Made by a program: the position numbers and the translations under genes. Below the pieces are notes generated by a model. The model searched no databases. It worked only from the letters and a program-made list of their open reading frames with translations, and was not told the origin of the DNA. This document shows positions 62,064 through 64,000 of a stretch of DNA of 64,000 nt, one piece after another (within the stretch, counting starts at the first letter, position 1; each line of letters opens with the position of its first letter). The stretch comes from Variovorax sp. (GTDB lineage: Bacteria > Pseudomonadota > Gammaproteobacteria > Burkholderiales > Burkholderiaceae_C): the NCBI GenBank assembly GCA_017744285.1, contig JAGIBP010000009.1:1-64000 (forward strand), given 5' to 3'.

Positions 62064-63062
62064 TCAGTCCGCCTTGATGCCCAGCTTGCGGATGGCCTCG
62101 CCATAGCGTCGGGTGTCGCTGGCAATGAGCCGGCCGAAGTCCGCGGGGCTGCCCGTGCCCGCCTCGATGCCCAGGGCCTGGAGCCGGGCCTGGGTGTCGG
62201 GGTCGTTCAAAAGGGCATTGATGTCCTTGTTGAGCCGCGCGATCACCGGCTGCGGCGTGCCGGCCGGCGCCAGGACGCCGAACCAGCCGGTCACCTCGAA
62301 GCCGGCAATGCCCTGTTCGGCGACCGTGGGCACCTCCGGCAGCACGCTGGAGCGCGCCGGGGTCGTCACCGCGATCGGGACCAGCTTGCCCGACTTGATG
62401 TGCGGCAGCGCGCTCGACGGAATGTCGAAGCCCAGGTCCACCTCGCCCGACAACAGCGCGGTGAGCGCCGGGCCCGACCCCTTGTAGGGCACCATGACCA
62501 TGTCGATCTTCGCGTCGTTCTTCAGGAACTCGGCGGCCAGGCTGGTGGTCGTCGCGCCGCCGCCGCCGGCCGCGTAGTTGAGCTTGCCGGGGTTCTTGCG
62601 CGCGGCATCGATCACGTCCTTGAGCTTGCGCAAGGGCCCGCTGGCCGGCGCCACGATCACCACCGGGGAGGCGCCGAGCTTGGCCACGGGCTCGAAGCTC
62701 TTCTGCGGGTCGTAGCTGAGCTTGGGGTAGAGCGCGCCGCTGCCCGCGTGCCCGCTGGTGACCAGCAGCAGGGTGTGGCCGTCGGGCTTGGCCGCGGCGA
62801 CCGCGGCGGTCGCGATGGTGGCGCCCGCGCCGGGCTTGTTGTCGACGACCACCGGCTGGCCGAGCGAATCGCCGAGCTTCTGCGCCACGAGGCGCGCGAG
62901 GATGTCGGCGGAGCCGCCGGGCGCGAAGCCGACCACCAGGGTGACGGGCTTGGCCGGATAGGTTTGCGCCTGGGCGACGGACAGTGCCAGCGCGGCACCG
63001 GCGATCAGCAGGCCTTTGAGAAGGGGGCGGAGGGTCAGGGGCATCGGTTGTCTCTTGTGCAT
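62064..63062 (-). CDS. Bug/TctC family substrate-binding protein
   Basis: YPAKPVTLVVGFAPGGSADILARLVAQKLGDSLGQPVVVDNKPGAGATI; start may be 63044. Confidence 0.92.
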   Translation of the reverse strand: MHKRQPMPLTLRPLLKGLLIAGAALALSVAQAQTYPAKPVTLVVGFAPGGSADILARLVAQKLGDSLGQPVVVDNKPGAGATIATAAVAAAKPDGHTLLLVTSGHAGSGALYPKLSYDPQKSFEPVAKLGASPVVIVAPASGPLRKLKDVIDAARKNPGKLNYAAGGGGATTTSLAAEFLKNDAKIDMVMVPYKGSGPALTALLSGEVDLGFDIPSSALPHIKSGKLVPIAVTTPARSSVLPEVPTVAEQGIAGFEVTGWFGVLAPAGTPQPVIARLNKDINALLNDPDTQARLQALGIEAGTGSPADFGRLIASDTRRYGEAIRKLGIKAD

Positions 63063-63160
63063 CGAAAGATCCTCCGGATGCTAGGAAGGCGCGCCGCCGC
63101 GGTCCAATACCAATGCGGGCGGGGGCTATAACATCGTGTTCTAGATACAGCCCCATCCGC

Positions 63161-64000
63161 ATGAATCTCCGCCAGATCGAAGTCTTTCGCGCGGTCATGT
63201 CGACCGGCTCCACCACCAACGCGGCGCGGCTGCTGCATGTCTCGCAGCCGGGGATCAGCCGGCTGATCCGGCACCTCGAGCTCCAGCTGGGCGTGCCGCT
63301 CTTCGAGCGGCGCAATGCGCGCCTCATCCCGACGCCCGAGGCGCATGCGCTGCACGCGGAGGTCGAGAAGGTCTATCGCGGCGTGCAGCATGTCCAGAAT
63401 GTCGCGGCGCACCTGCGCTTCGGCGACCATGGCACGCTTCGGGTGCTGTCCAGCGCCAACACGGGGCTGCAGCTGGTGCCCCGCGCCACCGCGAAGCTGC
63501 TGCAGCGCTTCGCCCATGCCAAGGTCTTCTTCGAATCGCTACCCACGCGCGAGATCGTGCAGACGCTGGTGGCGGAAGAGGCGGACGTGGCGATCTCCAG
63601 CGCGCCGCTGGACCACCCGGTGCTCGACGTGCGCGAGATCGGCCGCTGGAACCTGCTGTGCGCGGTGCCCCAGGGGCATCCGCTGCTCGCGGGCGGAAAG
63701 TTCAAACTCGAGGACGCGCTGCGGCAGCGCCTGATCGTCTACAGCCCGGAGGCGCCCCAGAGCCGCGTCATCGATGCCTGGCTCGCGAAGTTCGGCATCG
63801 CGCGCCAGGTGGCGGTGGAGGTGCGCTCGGGCTATGCGGCCTGCGCCATGGCGGCCAGCGGGGCGGGCGTGGCGTTCGTCGACGAGTTCTCGGCCCGCGC
63901 GCACCGGGCACAGGACCTCGCGCTGCTGCGGATCCCGAGGGCGCCGAGCTTCGCCATCTACAGCGTCACCAACGTCAATCGACCGACCTCGCAACTGGGC
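63161..64000 (+). CDS. LysR family transcriptional regulator (runs off window)
   Basis: MNLRQIEVFRAVMSTGSTTNAARLLHVSQPGISRLIRHLELQLGVPLFER; open to the window end. Confidence 0.92.
   Translation, partial: MNLRQIEVFRAVMSTGSTTNAARLLHVSQPGISRLIRHLELQLGVPLFERRNARLIPTPEAHALHAEVEKVYRGVQHVQNVAAHLRFGDHGTLRVLSSANTGLQLVPRATAKLLQRFAHAKVFFESLPTREIVQTLVAEEADVAISSAPLDHPVLDVREIGRWNLLCAVPQGHPLLAGGKFKLEDALRQRLIVYSPEAPQSRVIDAWLAKFGIARQVAVEVRSGYAACAMAASGAGVAFVDEFSARAHRAQDLALLRIPRAPSFAIYSVTNVNRPTSQLG

Overview
64-kb chromosomal window from a GC-rich betaproteobacterium. Comamonadaceae/Variovorax-like is a guess from gene content, not a computed assignment. About 58 protein-coding genes are supported. Main blocks: (i) 2.5-13 kb, a signalling locus with CheB, a 1540-aa CheB/CheR-PAS-kinase-receiver hybrid, a CBS protein, a sigma54-activator response regulator, a membrane DHp-only kinase stub, an rpoN-like sigma54 gene and a DksA-like protein; (ii) nadE, a lone glycosyltransferase, a UdgX-type uracil-DNA glycosylase and envelope or hypothetical small proteins; (iii) three catabolic loci each with an orphan Bug/TctC binding protein (24-27, 37-43 and 60-63 kb); (iv) a three-gene 2-oxoacid oxidoreductase with a fused NADPH/Fe-S module (32-36.7 kb); (v) a 13.5-kb TetR-controlled catabolic/ABC-transport/molybdenum-hydroxylase cluster lying between a Phd-like antitoxin gene and a zeta-toxin-like gene, next to a decayed TssL (DotU-OmpA) type VI secretion remnant. 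The most interesting non-coding signals are a near-consensus sigma54 promoter whose predicted +1 is 1 nt before the rpoN ATG, a candidate plus-strand sRNA with a CU-rich anti-Shine-Dalgarno tract and intrinsic terminator between two minus-strand genes, a tandem array of perfect hairpins at 24.35-24.45 kb, and repeated TGACGATATAAAT-containing palindromes likely to be TetR operators. No tRNA, rRNA, CRISPR array or intact transposase was recognised. All family calls are from reading motifs; no searches were run.
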